A DNA stretch of 64,000 nt from contig NZ_JBNHEP010000047.1 of NCBI RefSeq assembly GCF_050015995.1, positions 96,088-160,087 of the forward strand. Reading direction: 5' to 3'. The position numbers and the translations under genes were made by a program. The notes under the pieces were generated by a model. That model did no database searches and was not told the origin of the DNA. It saw only the letters and a program-made list of their open reading frames with translations. This DNA comes from Trichodesmium sp050015995. GTDB taxonomy: Bacteria; Cyanobacteriota; Cyanobacteriia; Cyanobacteriales; Microcoleaceae. Positions 9,444 to 19,227 of the stretch are shown in pieces. Every line of letters starts with the position of its first letter. Within the stretch, counting starts at the first letter, position 1.

Positions 9444-10337
9444 ATGCTAAATCAAAACTACTTAAAACCAGGTGACTTAATGCAAGTTATTTCGCCTAGT
9501 GGCTGTCTACGAGAGTTAGATGCTTTTAACAAAGGAGTAGAAATTTGGCGATCGCGTGGCTATGAAGTACAACTCACCCCTAACTACGACAAGCAGTGGG
9601 GTTATTTAGCAGGTACAGATGAAAGTCGCTGTAATCAATTAGCAGCAGCTATTAATAATAAAAATATTCGTGGAATTCTCTGTTCTAGGGGTGGTTATGG
9701 TGCTAGTCGCTTACTCGAAAATTGGCAATGGCTACCAAGAGCTACGCCTAAATGGTTGATTGGTTTTTCTGATATTACTACTCTGTTATGGACTTTTAGT
9801 AAAATTGATTTTCCCTGCGTTCATGGTCCATTATTAACTACTTTAGCTGGGGAGCCAGAATGGTCAATTCAAAGACTATTTGATTTGGTGGAGGGTCTTC
9901 CCTTAGAACCTTTAAAAGGAAATGGTTGGGGTGGTGGCCAAGCAAAGGGTTACTTAATGCCAGCAAATTTGACTGTAGCTGGTCATTTATTAGGTACTAA
10001 GTATCAACCAGATTTGATTGGGACAATTTTAGCTTTGGAAGATGTGAATGAAGCTCCTTACCGCATTGACCGAATGTTGACTCAGTGGAGGATGGCTGGT
10101 GTTTTGCAGGAGGTTAAAGGTATCGCTCTGGGGCGGTTTAGTCAGTGTTCCCCTGGACGAATGAATCATACTGAGTTTACTGTGGAAGAAGTATTGCGCG
10201 ATCGCTTGGCCGATCTAAATATTCCCATTGTCTCTGACCTTCCCTTTGGCCATGATAGCCCTAATGCTGCTTTACCTGTGGGAGTGGAAGCTAATCTTGA
10301 TGGAGATAAAGGTATTCTGGAAATTATCAGGAAGTAA
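9444..10337 (+). CDS. LD-carboxypeptidase (peptidase family S66)
   Basis: The 297-residue protein belongs to the MccF/LdcA family, which cleaves the L,D bond of the terminal D-alanine from muropeptide tetrapeptides during peptidoglycan recycling. The nucleophile Ser lies in IGFSDITTLLW (near residue 108), Glu in ALEDVNEAPYRIDRML (near 198) and His in FGHDSPNAALPVG (near 269). The motif CSRGGYGASRLL is also typical. I chose the ATG at 9444, which opens the conserved N-terminus; an upstream GTG at 9402 would add residues encoded by MITE sequence. No signal peptide is seen, so it is probably cytosolic. Confidence 0.92.
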   Translation: MLNQNYLKPGDLMQVISPSGCLRELDAFNKGVEIWRSRGYEVQLTPNYDKQWGYLAGTDESRCNQLAAAINNKNIRGILCSRGGYGASRLLENWQWLPRATPKWLIGFSDITTLLWTFSKIDFPCVHGPLLTTLAGEPEWSIQRLFDLVEGLPLEPLKGNGWGGGQAKGYLMPANLTVAGHLLGTKYQPDLIGTILALEDVNEAPYRIDRMLTQWRMAGVLQEVKGIALGRFSQCSPGRMNHTEFTVEEVLRDRLADLNIPIVSDLPFGHDSPNAALPVGVEANLDGDKGILEIIRK

Positions 10338-10409
10338 GGAGTAAGAAGCAATATAGAATCCGGTTATCTAAATATATGTTCATAATTCTATCTAGACTTC
10401 AATATTCAT

Positions 10410-10498
10410 AGGACTTACGCATAGACCATATATGTAGAGTTTAAAAACTATAACGTTATAGTTTTTGGCGCTATATGCAGTACCCATGCGTAAGTCCT
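10410..10498. repeat. AGGACTTACGC imperfect palindrome element
   Basis: The ends AGGACTTACGC and GCGTAAGTCCT are inverted repeats, and the centre AAAAACTATAACGTTATAG continues as a near-perfect palindrome. Related copies lie at 20553-20641, 25449-25672 and 43531-43609. The transcript would fold into one long hairpin. Confidence 0.85.
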
Positions 10499-11200
10499 GA
10501 TTCAATCTCCCCCTGTACCCTGTCAAAAATCTCCCGCAGATATACAATAAGTGTTCAACCTGATTTTATATGAGGGTTTGGAAACCAAACTCCTAGGGTA
10601 ATGTTTTCTGATTTTTTTCGCTAATGAGGGGTCTGACCCAGAACTACAACGTTATAGTTTTTGAAATTTTTGGATGATATAGAATTCGGTTATATAATAA
10701 GTGTTCAACCTGATTTTATATAAGAGACTGTTTGTAAAATTTTGTAAAGGAAAGCAATCGCCCTTTAAAAGGAAAGCAATCGCCCTTTAAACTGTAAAAA
10801 CTTGCTTATTTATCCGGTTATTTTGCAGTCTGGAATAACCAATTTGCGAGGGCTACCAACACTTCATAATTCTTTACAAACAACCTCTAAGAAGTTGTTA
10901 GTTAGCAATTATCATATTTGACTACTTCCGACTTATTCCATTGTGGTGGGAGTAAGACCTCTAAGCATTCTTCATCTTTTTCCAAGACTTAACTCTTTTA
11001 CCCTCCTAAATTTTAACTTTTTGGCAAGTCAAAATTTTTTATTAAAAATCCTTGCTAATCGGTAAATTTAGCCAGGAGCTTAACTCCTGAGCAAGCCAAT
11101 CACGCTCAGGGGGAGTCAAGTCGAAATTATTATTCCATCTTAAATTATCACCCACTGTGAATTTATTCGTTCCTACCCAAATGTTAATTTTAGGAGGTAC
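10499..11200. other. Intergenic with direct repeats and a MITE
   Basis: A stretch beginning AATAAGTGTTCAACCTGATT occurs twice, near 10547 and 10697. A GTTTGTAAA-ended element occupies 10721-10890. The rest has no recognisable gene. Confidence 0.55.
10721..10890. repeat. GTTTGTAAA-ended dispersed repeat, copy 1
   Basis: The left end GAGACTGTTTGTAAA and right end TTTACAAACAACCTC are imperfect inverted repeats. The internal sequence matches 29345-29516, including the shared ACACTTCATAATTCTTTACA block. In this copy a 24-base unit containing AAGCAATCGCCCTTTAAA is duplicated. Confidence 0.75.
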
Positions 11201-12424
11201 TCAAAGAGTACCTCCTTCGCTCTCTTTTATTATATATGAGGGAGTGATTTCAATTTGTGTAATCTTCTGTCTAGGTGCAGTTAATTGCCACCACCTCAAC
11301 CCGAATATTTCCAAAGAGTGAGAAATCTTTGATTGAGTAATACGAAATCTAATTGTTCCAAATAAAATCAAGATAATTGTCCAAGTCATTGCCGGACCTG
11401 TCAGCAAGAAAAAAAGTGCAAATAGAACAGATAACCAATCACCAGAATTCCAGCTTGCAATAAACCCATTGCCAAAAACGAAATACCATGGAAATGCAAA
11501 CAAAATGATGAGGATTAGCTCTAAATTGAAACCCCGTGGCGGAAAAACAATCTCCAACATTTGTCCAGTCTTCGTAACTTGAACTCTGCTACCATAAGGT
11601 TTGCTAATAACAGCTAGCTGATTTTCCAGAGCTTCTAATGCTTGTTTTACCGATTTCAACCGTAAATCTAAACTTGGCTCTGTCATTGATTTCAGCCAGT
11701 CGATTAGATGTGGACTGAGATTAACCCATTCCTCAAACTTGATACGCATCTGCTCTTGAGGTAATCCATCGGGATGTTGTCCGGTTGCCAAATAAATAAG
11801 AGTTGCTCCCAAAGCATATAAATCTGAAGCGGGTGTAGTTTGTCCCCCAAATTGTTCAAGAGGCATATAGCCATAAGTGCCAACAATTGTCCTGGTTCCA
11901 CCATGTACTGCTGTTTGAACTGAACCCAAATCAATCAGGTAAACTTGCCCAATGCTATGACCACTGCGGTCAGCTAATAAAATGTTACTGGGTTTAATAT
12001 CTCGATGAATAACAGGTGGTTGGCGGCTATGCAGGTAATCTAAAATTTTTAATAGCTCTTTGGCGATCGCTTTGATATCGTCTTCGCTAAAGGTACGACC
12101 AGACTGTATCCAGTCGGATAAAGATTTAGCCTCAATATAAGTTTGAACTAAGGCAAAACCTTTTCCTAACTGGATCTCCACATCAAAGTAGTCTAGATAT
12201 TTAGGAATAGCGGGATGTTCGAGAAATTTCAGCACTTCAGCTTCCCGTTCAAACAGTTTCAAATGTTCCCAAGTAAAGTCGGGGCTGAACAGCAGCAACT
12301 TAACGACAACCAACAAATCTGTTTGTAAGTCATTAGCAAGAAAAGTTCTACGACCAATTTGCCCACCAAGTACAGATTGGATACGATAGCGATCGTGTAA
12401 AACTTGACCTATGAATTGTTCCAT
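11201..12424 (-). CDS. Ser/Thr protein kinase with C-terminal membrane segments
   Basis: The 407-residue protein has a Hanks-type kinase domain (about residues 10-270). It shows the invariant Lys in LLVVVKLLLF, the catalytic loop VIHRDIKPSNILL near residue 139 and an activation segment LIDLGSVQ in which DLG replaces DFG, which is usual in cyanobacterial kinases. APE is replaced by PLEQF, also common there. Two hydrophobic segments (LILIILFAFPWYFVFG and VLFALFFLLTGPAMTWTIIL) near residues 300-360 anchor it in the membrane, and a short soluble tail follows. The ATG at 12424 is preferred over the GTG one codon earlier. It is transcribed alone, divergent from the ABC-class ATPase gene. Confidence 0.9.
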   Translation of the reverse strand: MEQFIGQVLHDRYRIQSVLGGQIGRRTFLANDLQTDLLVVVKLLLFSPDFTWEHLKLFEREAEVLKFLEHPAIPKYLDYFDVEIQLGKGFALVQTYIEAKSLSDWIQSGRTFSEDDIKAIAKELLKILDYLHSRQPPVIHRDIKPSNILLADRSGHSIGQVYLIDLGSVQTAVHGGTRTIVGTYGYMPLEQFGGQTTPASDLYALGATLIYLATGQHPDGLPQEQMRIKFEEWVNLSPHLIDWLKSMTEPSLDLRLKSVKQALEALENQLAVISKPYGSRVQVTKTGQMLEIVFPPRGFNLELILIILFAFPWYFVFGNGFIASWNSGDWLSVLFALFFLLTGPAMTWTIILILFGTIRFRITQSKISHSLEIFGLRWWQLTAPRQKITQIEITPSYIIKESEGGTL

Positions 12425-12796
12425 CACTTTTGCTGTTGATTAGATAGTTGGATTGATTGTTTGTCTGATACCCAATTTCGTTATCTGACTTTAAGTATGA
12501 CGAAATTAAACGAAATCATTTGATTGTACTGAGTAGTAAAATCTTTTTTATCTTTTTTTATCCTATTTGTATGCTTGACATTACACTTTTACTAAAGTAT
12601 GATTAATAGTTTTGATTAACTTATACGATTTTGAAAATAATGGTTATCATTAGACCATAATTACAAATTTTAGTGTAAGGTTTTTGGTTACTGATTAAAG
12701 ATTATGTTCTGATCTATAAAGTATTCTGTATTCCCACAGGCACTGATTATAAAGATAGATCATCAAATACAAAATCTAAATTACGAAATCTTATAA
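12425..12796. other. Divergent intergenic region
   Basis: Very A+T-rich spacer between the kinase gene and the ABC-class ATPase gene. It must contain the kinase promoter, but no site can be fixed by eye. Confidence 0.45.
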
Positions 12797-12935
12797 TGAC
12801 CAAAAAATAAGGTCTCCTGTCCCTTGAAGGGGGATAAAAAAATAAACTTCAGTATTTCAAGCCTTTGACTTTCCTGCGGAATGCTGCGCAAACAGCCAGA
12901 GGAACTGATAACTGATAACTGATAACTGAAATGAC
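12797..12935. repeat. GTCATTTCAG repeat carrying TTATCAG heptamers, copy 1
   Basis: Read on the minus strand it starts GTCATTTCAG, runs through heptamers of TTATCAG, contains GGCTTGAAAT and TATCCCC, and ends near ACCTTATTTTTTGGTCA. The same order of blocks appears on the plus strand at 62199-62329. A short inverted segment with GCGCAGCATTCCGCAGG has been inserted in this copy. Confidence 0.75.
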
Positions 12936-12951
12936 ATCTGGCACCTGAAAA

Positions 12952-14781
12952 ATGACTAATCAACAAACTCTCAGGCGGAAACTCTTAGACTTAGACAACG
13001 GTAACTACAAAGCCTACAGAGACATTCAAGGTAGTTACGAATTTCCTGACTTTACCCTAATTATTGACTATGTTCAGGGAGACCCCTTTGCCGCCCCTAG
13101 TAAGCTTCGGGTACAGGTGCCTTATACAGTTACTGGCTTTCCTCCAGAACTTTATAAAAATCCCATTCGGGAAATGGCCCTACGAGATTTCCTAACTCGT
13201 AAATTTGACAGATTGGCCTACGAAGTTAGTGGACGTCGTGGCACTGGCAAGAGTGGGATGATAGCAATTACGAAAATGGGGCAAGAAGTTCTGGAAAGGA
13301 CATCAACATACCTGATTAAGTTAGCCCCCCCAGCTCCTAAACCTGAGCCTGGTTCAAACCCAGCTTTACAAAGAGCAAAACCAATAAAATTAAGCAATCA
13401 AAAGGGTGTTGAAGTCCGATTAATAGTGGGATTACCTGCTGGTGGTCGTCGGATTTTAGGTAGGCAAGCAGCAGAAATGCTTTGTGATGATATTCCTTAT
13501 ATTGTTCACCGGAGTCTCAAATATGAACAATTAGATGCTGATGCTTGTCGCCGTCATGTCGAAACTGTAGAAGATACAGATTGGTTACGGAAACAGTTGC
13601 CAGAAAAAAATTTAGTGGCTTTTGTGGCTAATGGGGCAATTTTACCACGTCGGAGTGGGGTTGACGATCGCCCTTTGTCATCTGAGGAAGTAGTCCCATT
13701 TAAGTCTCCCCCTTCTCTAGAAGTAGAGTTTGAATGTCCAAATCAAGGTAAAATTTCTGGTATGGGAATTCCTAGAGGGGTGACATTAATTGTTGGTGGT
13801 GGTTATCATGGTAAGTCTACTCTCCTCAAAGGAATTGAGTTAGGGGTGTATAATCATGTTCCAGGTGATGGACGTGAATTTGTAGTGACAGATCCGGCAG
13901 CAATTAAAATTAGAGCGGAGGATGGTCGTAGTGTTGCTGGTGTAGATATTTCTCCTTTTATTAATCAGTTGCCTCAAGGTCGTTCGACTACTCAGTTTAC
14001 TACTGAAAATGCTAGTGGTAGTACATCTCAAGCTGCAAATATTATGGAAGCTTTGGAGGCGGGTCTGGGAAATAGTAACTCCGAAGAAACTGCAACTACT
14101 GCTACTCCCCCTGTGTTATTAGTAGATGAGGATACAGCAGCTACTAATTTTATGATTCGCGATCGCCGAATGCAAGAACTTATTGCTAAAGATCGGGAAC
14201 CAATTACGCCTTTTATTGATAAAGTACGACAGTTATATACGGATTATCAAGTCTCAACTATTTTAGTTATGGGTGGTAGTGGTGACTATTTTGAGATGGC
14301 AGATAAAATCATTGCGATGGAAAACTTCCAAGCACAAGAAGTTACAGAAAAAGCTAAGGAGATCGCCGAAAAATACGTTACTGGTCGTACTGCTGAAGGT
14401 GGTGAAAAATTTGGCGAGATTCGAGCGCGAATACCACTACCAGCAAGTTTAGATCCTAGTCGGGGGCGACGAGATGTCCGTTTAAAAGTGCGGGATGTTG
14501 ACGAGGTAGTATTTGGAAATGAAGATGTTGACCTTTCTGCAGTGGAACAATTAGTGAGTAAAGACCAACTTAGGGCAATTGGTGCAGCTATGGTTTATGC
14601 TAAAAAACAATATATGGATGGTAATCGGACTTTATTAGAAATTATTGATGCTGTCATGGCAGATATTGAATCTAAGAGTTTGGATGTTTTAGTTCCTTTT
14701 CCACAAGGAGATTTAGCTCTGTTCCGACGCTTTGAGTTGGTTGCAGCGATCAATCGTCTGCGAACTTTGACAGTTAAATAA
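12952..14781 (+). CDS. ABC-class ATPase domain protein (PF09818-type)
   Basis: The 609-residue protein matches the family of predicted ABC-class P-loop ATPases. The N-terminal region includes RRKLLDLDNGNYKAYRDIQG and GRRGTGKSGMIAI. The main Walker A is LIVGGGYHGKSTLLKGIE near residue 282, Walker B is VLLVDEDTAATNFMIRD near 388, and the strand ILVMGGSGDYFEMADKIIAM follows. No membrane segments are present and no transporter partner lies nearby, so it is a soluble ATPase of unknown function. The ATG at 12952 begins the conserved N-terminus. A GTCATTTCAG repeat ends 16 bp upstream and may supply promoter or leader sequence. Confidence 0.88.
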   Translation: MTNQQTLRRKLLDLDNGNYKAYRDIQGSYEFPDFTLIIDYVQGDPFAAPSKLRVQVPYTVTGFPPELYKNPIREMALRDFLTRKFDRLAYEVSGRRGTGKSGMIAITKMGQEVLERTSTYLIKLAPPAPKPEPGSNPALQRAKPIKLSNQKGVEVRLIVGLPAGGRRILGRQAAEMLCDDIPYIVHRSLKYEQLDADACRRHVETVEDTDWLRKQLPEKNLVAFVANGAILPRRSGVDDRPLSSEEVVPFKSPPSLEVEFECPNQGKISGMGIPRGVTLIVGGGYHGKSTLLKGIELGVYNHVPGDGREFVVTDPAAIKIRAEDGRSVAGVDISPFINQLPQGRSTTQFTTENASGSTSQAANIMEALEAGLGNSNSEETATTATPPVLLVDEDTAATNFMIRDRRMQELIAKDREPITPFIDKVRQLYTDYQVSTILVMGGSGDYFEMADKIIAMENFQAQEVTEKAKEIAEKYVTGRTAEGGEKFGEIRARIPLPASLDPSRGRRDVRLKVRDVDEVVFGNEDVDLSAVEQLVSKDQLRAIGAAMVYAKKQYMDGNRTLLEIIDAVMADIESKSLDVLVPFPQGDLALFRRFELVAAINRLRTLTVK

Positions 14782-14903
14782 TTAGGAATTACCAATATAA
14801 TACTATTTGGAAAAAATATTGTTATGGTAGGGGATTTGGTTAGCAAACCCCTACAGAAGACTAGCTATATTTTTGTCAATTTTTTAGGATTATTTCGTAA
14901 GAA

Positions 14904-15343
14904 CTGGAGTTTAGACTAATTACAGTAGGCCGAAAACTTGCCGAGGGAGAATAGTAAGATAGTCATTCCCTGGCTGAAACTATTTATGTATAAGCATTGC
15001 AACGACTTTTAAGTTAATTATCCGCCCGCTTGTGCTATGGGTTAATTGTGCAATTCCAAGACTTTTTGAAGAGGAGCGAATAACCTAGTGCAGAATGGCG
15101 GAAATAACTGACCAGTTACAAAATCCTAAAAACCTTACTAATCAATACTTTTGACTTTTAACTTTTGACTTTTAACTTCCGCGTAGCGGCACTAGTCCTC
15201 ACCCAAACTCCCTAAAAAATACAAATCATAAAGAGCATTGAGAACATTCGCATCCCTGATATTACCCTTGGGTTATGAGTTCCAAGTCTTCATTGCTTCT
15301 GGGTAGATTATTTGAAGATTCCAAAATTTAGTCTAAACTCCAG
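14904..15343. repeat. 440-bp element with CTGGAGTTTAGAC inverted ends
   Basis: The left end CTGGAGTTTAGACTAA is matched in reverse at the right end by TTTAGTCTAAACTCCAG. The 6-mer TAAGAA flanks both sides (14898-14903 and 15344-15349). No intact ORF is visible, so it is non-autonomous or decayed. Confidence 0.72.
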
Positions 15344-15365
15344 TAAGAAAGAAAGAAGGAAAATG

Positions 15366-15652
15366 GTAAGCATTCAGCTATTAGCTGTCAGCTCTCAGCT
15401 CTGATGAAGGGGTTTTGATGAATATAGACTGTTTCAGTCAGCTTTTATAGCAAGTATAAACTATGCCTCTCCGGAAAAGAGGGAGCAGGGAGCAGGGAGC
15501 AGGGAGCAGGGAGCAGGGAGCAGGGAGCAGGGAGAAAGAATTGATTTAATTTTTGATTATCGGAGATTTCTACTATTCCTAAATTAGTAAAGCTTTTATC
15601 TAAAACTAAAAGCAATATGCTGACGGCTGATAGCTGACGGCTGAATGCTTAC
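15366..15652. repeat. 287-bp MITE with 8-bp target duplication GGAAAATG
   Basis: The ends GTAAGCATTCAGC and GCTGAATGCTTAC are perfect inverted repeats, extended by imperfect matches built from CAGCTATTAGCTGTCAGC-like units. The 8-mer GGAAAATG directly repeats outside both ends (15358-15365 and 15653-15660). Inside it carries another element (15464-15570) with an expanded heptamer array. Confidence 0.82.
15464..15570. repeat. Nested TA-flanked element with GAGCAGG heptamer array
   Basis: It starts TGCCTCTCCGGAAAAGAGGG and ends ATCGGAGATTTC, with TA at both sides. The arrangement matches the element at 20704-20796. The central heptamer GAGCAGG is repeated about seven times here. Confidence 0.65.
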
Positions 15653-16097
15653 GGAAAATGATAGATTTTGTCCCTCAATCAAATCAAGGACTTACCTGGA
15701 AAAAATCAGCAGTTATAATCAAGGAACTTGATTTGTAGTAAACATTGATCGCCCCTGGTATTACTGATACATTTAGTCTCTAATATATAAAATAATAAAT
15801 AAATAGACCCTGCTGATTAACTCCCAAAGTCCCAAAGAAAGGATTTACATATAAAGGCTAAAGCCTTTTTAGAGCGAAAAAAGTGCCTGTTTTTCGCTTC
15901 CTTAAGCTCAAAATTGAAGGATTTTCAGGAGAAGAGCGGAAAATCAAGGGACAATTCTTCCTACTACCTTCTCTGTAATTCCTATTCCTCCTGAGTTTTG
16001 AATTCTACCCTCACCCATAAGACTTTTTCACCAAACCCTAAATAATTTTTCTGATAAAAAAAAGATAGAAATTTTCTGTAAGTTGTAATTTTTCAAC

Positions 16098-17327
16098 TTA
16101 CCTCGTGTGAATTCTACTTAACTGCTCTAAAGCCCATTTTGCTGTTTTTTCAACTTCCGGATCTGGGTCATACTCTGCTTGTTGCAATAGGTTCGTTATT
16201 TGAATGATTAACTCATAAATTCGTGTTAAATCTCGAATAGCATTTTTTCTAACTTCTGCATTATCATTCTGAAGTGATATTGCTAAAGCTCTACTCATTG
16301 GTTTTAATGTTTTAGTGCCAATTTCTGAGAGAGTCCCTAAAATTAAACTTTGCTGTTTAGAATCAGAATCTATGAGTAAATTAACTAATGGTTGAACAGC
16401 TCTAGAGTCTCCTTTTTGTCCCAGCTCCCAAATAGCTTGATGCCGTTTTTCCGGGTCAAAATTTTGTAACTCATTAATCAATTGTTCAACAATATTAACT
16501 TGAGGCACAAGATAGTTATTTTTCTGAGGAATATTGTCAGAATCTTGAACTATATAATTTTCTTCAGTTGATTTTGATAAATTTAGTGGAGTTTCTTTTT
16601 GCTCATAGTTATTATTTTCTTTTTGCTCATAATTATTATTTTCTTGGCGATCAATAGAAAAATTACTATCAACTATAGGAAATGTTTCTGCTTCAATATC
16701 TTGATGATGCAATTGGGAGCTATTTTGGTAAATTGGGACATCAGTATTCTCCCTTGACTCTGCTTGTAGTGGAGGAAAAGAAGCATCTAAAGAATTTTCT
16801 GTATTGGCCATGGCATAATTTTCGCGAGGTACTGGCCATTGAAGGGAATTAAGATTGGGATAGTTAGTTTTTAAATTAGGAGAAGTTGCTTCTGGTATTT
16901 TCTCTCGAGATGATAGGTCTTTTGGATCTAAGTCTTTGGGTTGATGATCGTCAAACAACTTGAGTAAAATAAATACTACTGTACCAGTGACCAGAACAGA
17001 TATGATACTCAACAGAAATAGTGTTCTTCGTCCTCCTAGAGCTTTGAGTATGGAACGAACTTGTTGAGGCACTTTTGAATCAGAGGAATCCGATTTTTTT
17101 TTCTTGGTCTTTTCAGATTCCTGGCCTCTTGAGTCACTATCTTGAGCAATATACAGAGGAACTGGATAATTTTGATGAGATTGTTGTAGGTTTACTGTTT
17201 TTGTCAAGGTACGATTACTGAATTCCCCTGTCCTGGAATCATAAATTATGGCTCTACTCGCAGTTGGAGAAAAGCAGCAGAAAGTCAACCATGTAACAAT
17301 AAAAAAAGTAGATTTGTGGTGGAGCAT
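16098..17327 (-). CDS. Membrane-anchored HEAT-repeat protein
   Basis: The 409-residue protein begins with a signal-like hydrophobic stretch (STFFIVTWLTFCCFSPTASR) and has a second membrane span, RTLFLLSIISVLVTGTVVFI, near residues 100-125. A long low-complexity acidic and Asn/Gln-rich linker follows, with two copies of ENNNYEQKE. The last 130 residues form HEAT/PBS-lyase-like repeats (PEKRHQAIWELGQKGDSRAV and DPEVEKTAKWALEQL). HEAT repeats mediate protein contacts; the partner is unknown. GAGAGAA lies about 8 bases before the ATG. It is a single gene, facing the repeat-filled region on one side and a long A+T-rich spacer on the other. Confidence 0.82.
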   Translation of the reverse strand: MLHHKSTFFIVTWLTFCCFSPTASRAIIYDSRTGEFSNRTLTKTVNLQQSHQNYPVPLYIAQDSDSRGQESEKTKKKKSDSSDSKVPQQVRSILKALGGRRTLFLLSIISVLVTGTVVFILLKLFDDHQPKDLDPKDLSSREKIPEATSPNLKTNYPNLNSLQWPVPRENYAMANTENSLDASFPPLQAESRENTDVPIYQNSSQLHHQDIEAETFPIVDSNFSIDRQENNNYEQKENNNYEQKETPLNLSKSTEENYIVQDSDNIPQKNNYLVPQVNIVEQLINELQNFDPEKRHQAIWELGQKGDSRAVQPLVNLLIDSDSKQQSLILGTLSEIGTKTLKPMSRALAISLQNDNAEVRKNAIRDLTRIYELIIQITNLLQQAEYDPDPEVEKTAKWALEQLSRIHTR

Positions 17328-18000
17328 GATGTTCTCTCAGGAGTTTTCAGAGGCAACTTTTACAGACTGGTAGGTAATTATAGTTTAGTCTGAGCATTGC
17401 TAGTTTTAGTTAAAAATAGGCAAATTCAGAAAATTTTAGCTACAAAATTACTATCTTACATTTATTTTAGATTATTTGACTATCTCTTGGGTTGGGTATG
17501 TTTATAATTAAAAGTTTGGACTATAAGTTGACTATTTAGCTCCTTAGTCCCTACTCAATCTGTGAAATGATGGTCAAAAAATTGTGATGATACTTAAGAG
17601 AGATTTCATAGCAATTCACTGAAATAATTTTGCACCCTGAGTTATGAAATAATCACCTGAAATTATTTTCAATTCATTAAAGTTTGCCTACTGTTACAAT
17701 TTGATTTATATTTTTTGATTTTTTATTTTTATAAAATAATTGTACATATACCTGAAACATAACATAAGTACCTGTGCAAAATTAATTTAACATTTGTTAA
17801 TAGGGAACAGGGAATAGGGAATAGGAAAGAAAAATATACTTGTATACTTTAGCAGTAGAGCTAAAAATAATTTGGCCTATTTATTTTACTTGACCAGAAA
17901 ATGTACAATTTATTTGGCTTAACTAATTATTTTGAGTAAACCGTTAAAGTAGGTTGGTTACTCTAACAGCTTCTTCAGCAGAAGATATGGTCAAGTATAA
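17328..18000. other. Intergenic, A+T-rich
   Basis: No gene or RNA is recognised. A short AATAGGGAAC/AGGGAATAGG run lies near 17800-17825. Confidence 0.5.
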
Positions 18001-18260
18001 GTTAGAGATAATTCAATCTAAACAAGTGAAGTCCCGGACGAGGCTTATCGTTAATTATCTCTCCTTCTGGAAATAGAATATACCAAGTCAATGTTCTTTG
18101 CTGGCCAGTCACTAATTCGGGACTTGGTGGAGATACTGGATAAATACCACATCCGCCATTTCAAAGATAGGGGACTGAAGGTGTGACAAGCAGACTTAAG
18201 CCTTGATATAAAAAGCTTTCTACCTTGTTGCTCTTCCCAGGGATGAATTTGCCAAATTAG
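18001..18260 (-). pseudogene. Decayed coding remnant, family unknown
   Basis: One minus-strand frame reads ESFLYQGLSLLVTPSVPYL, a stop, then NGGCGIYPVSPPSPELVTG and LTWYILFPEGEIINDKPRPG. This composition looks like real protein, unlike the alternative 74-codon open frame at 18051-18275. I do not recognise the family. A single TGA and no good start suggest a gene fragment. Confidence 0.4.
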
Positions 18261-18349
18261 GATACTCCCATACAATATCCGGTCTAACTCTTACTATACT
18301 TAATCACTGGTTTTGAAAACATGACCCTCTAAGAGAATTAATCAAAAGA

Positions 18350-19124
18350 ATGAGCGATCAATACCAAAGATTTGCCGAGTTTTATGATGACGTTTTGCAA
18401 TCACAGAAAAATTATCATGAAATTGCTACTGAACTTGCTAAGATCGTTGGAGATTATAGAGATTTATTAGATATAGGAATAGGTACTGAGTTAACTGTAG
18501 AACATTTACTACAAATTGAACCTTCATACAAGATAACTGGAATTGATAATAGTAGAAGTTTATTATAACAGGCTAAGAGGAGATTGGAACAGAAAGTTGA
18601 TTTACATTATCAAAGTATCTCTGAATTAGATATTGGCAAACAATTTGATGTTGCTTATTCTCGTGGAGGTGCTTGGTTTATGTTGGTTGATGATGAACTT
18701 AAAAAAAACCTTTGGGAGCAACATTTTGAGTTCAGTAGATATTCAAAAAAGTTTTTACTGTGTTGCCAAGCATCTTAAAGAAAATGGCATATTAATAATG
18801 GGTTATTCTAATTTAGATAGCATCAATTTAGTGAAATTAGATAATAACCTTTGTTATCAAAGAATTGTTGATACAGAGTTAATTTAAAATAAACTTTATG
18901 CTAATAGTAATTATTCTTTTTATAAATATGAAGAGTTATTGGCGCAACAAACAGTCAAGCTGAGATTACTTAGTTATCAAACTGTTACTACGATGCTCGA
19001 AAAAGCAGGGTTTTTAGAAAAAAATATTGAACCTGGAAAATATTCCATCTACCTAAAAAATAAGAACAAAATTTCTATGGCGAACAATCATAAATTTTCA
19101 TCAACTCGAAATACATCTTTATAG
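18350..19124 (+). pseudogene. Class I SAM-dependent methyltransferase, disrupted
   Basis: The first frame encodes MSDQYQRFAEFYDDVLQSQK and the SAM-binding motif LLDIGIGTELTVEHLL, with ITGIDNS as the next acidic strand. It is broken by an in-frame TAA at 18566-18568, by a frameshift near 18710, where the reading moves from AWFMLVDDELKKNLWEQHF to SSVDIQKSFYCVAKHLKENG, and by a second TAA at 18885-18887. The tail YQTVTTMLEKAGFLEKNIEP then continues in the same frame to 19124. Together the pieces make a methyltransferase of about 255 residues, the normal size. Three lesions make function very unlikely. A broken SDR gene follows immediately, so both may be relics of one small biosynthetic cluster. 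Confidence 0.85.
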
Positions 19125-19227
19125 ATTATGCGTCTGCCAAGTTAACCACAACATTAATTTTATCTTGGTATGTTTGTGACAAATAAGCCTAAAATTATCA
19201 AACGAATACTGTTATTATAAACAAGTC

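Larger units (their letters stand above)
14782..16097. other. 1.3-kb intergenic region filled by mobile repeats
   Basis: Two elements with inverted ends and target duplications (14904-15343 and 15366-15652) occupy most of it, with a third TA-flanked element nested in the second. The rest is A+T-rich without a recognisable gene. Confidence 0.65.

Noticed and set aside
15481..15535. GAGCAGG array as a CRISPR or satellite of its own
   Set aside because: It is a simple heptamer run inside a bounded MITE.
18051..18275. 74-codon minus-strand frame as a gene
   Set aside because: The neighbouring frame has more protein-like composition despite one stop, so the open frame is probably chance.
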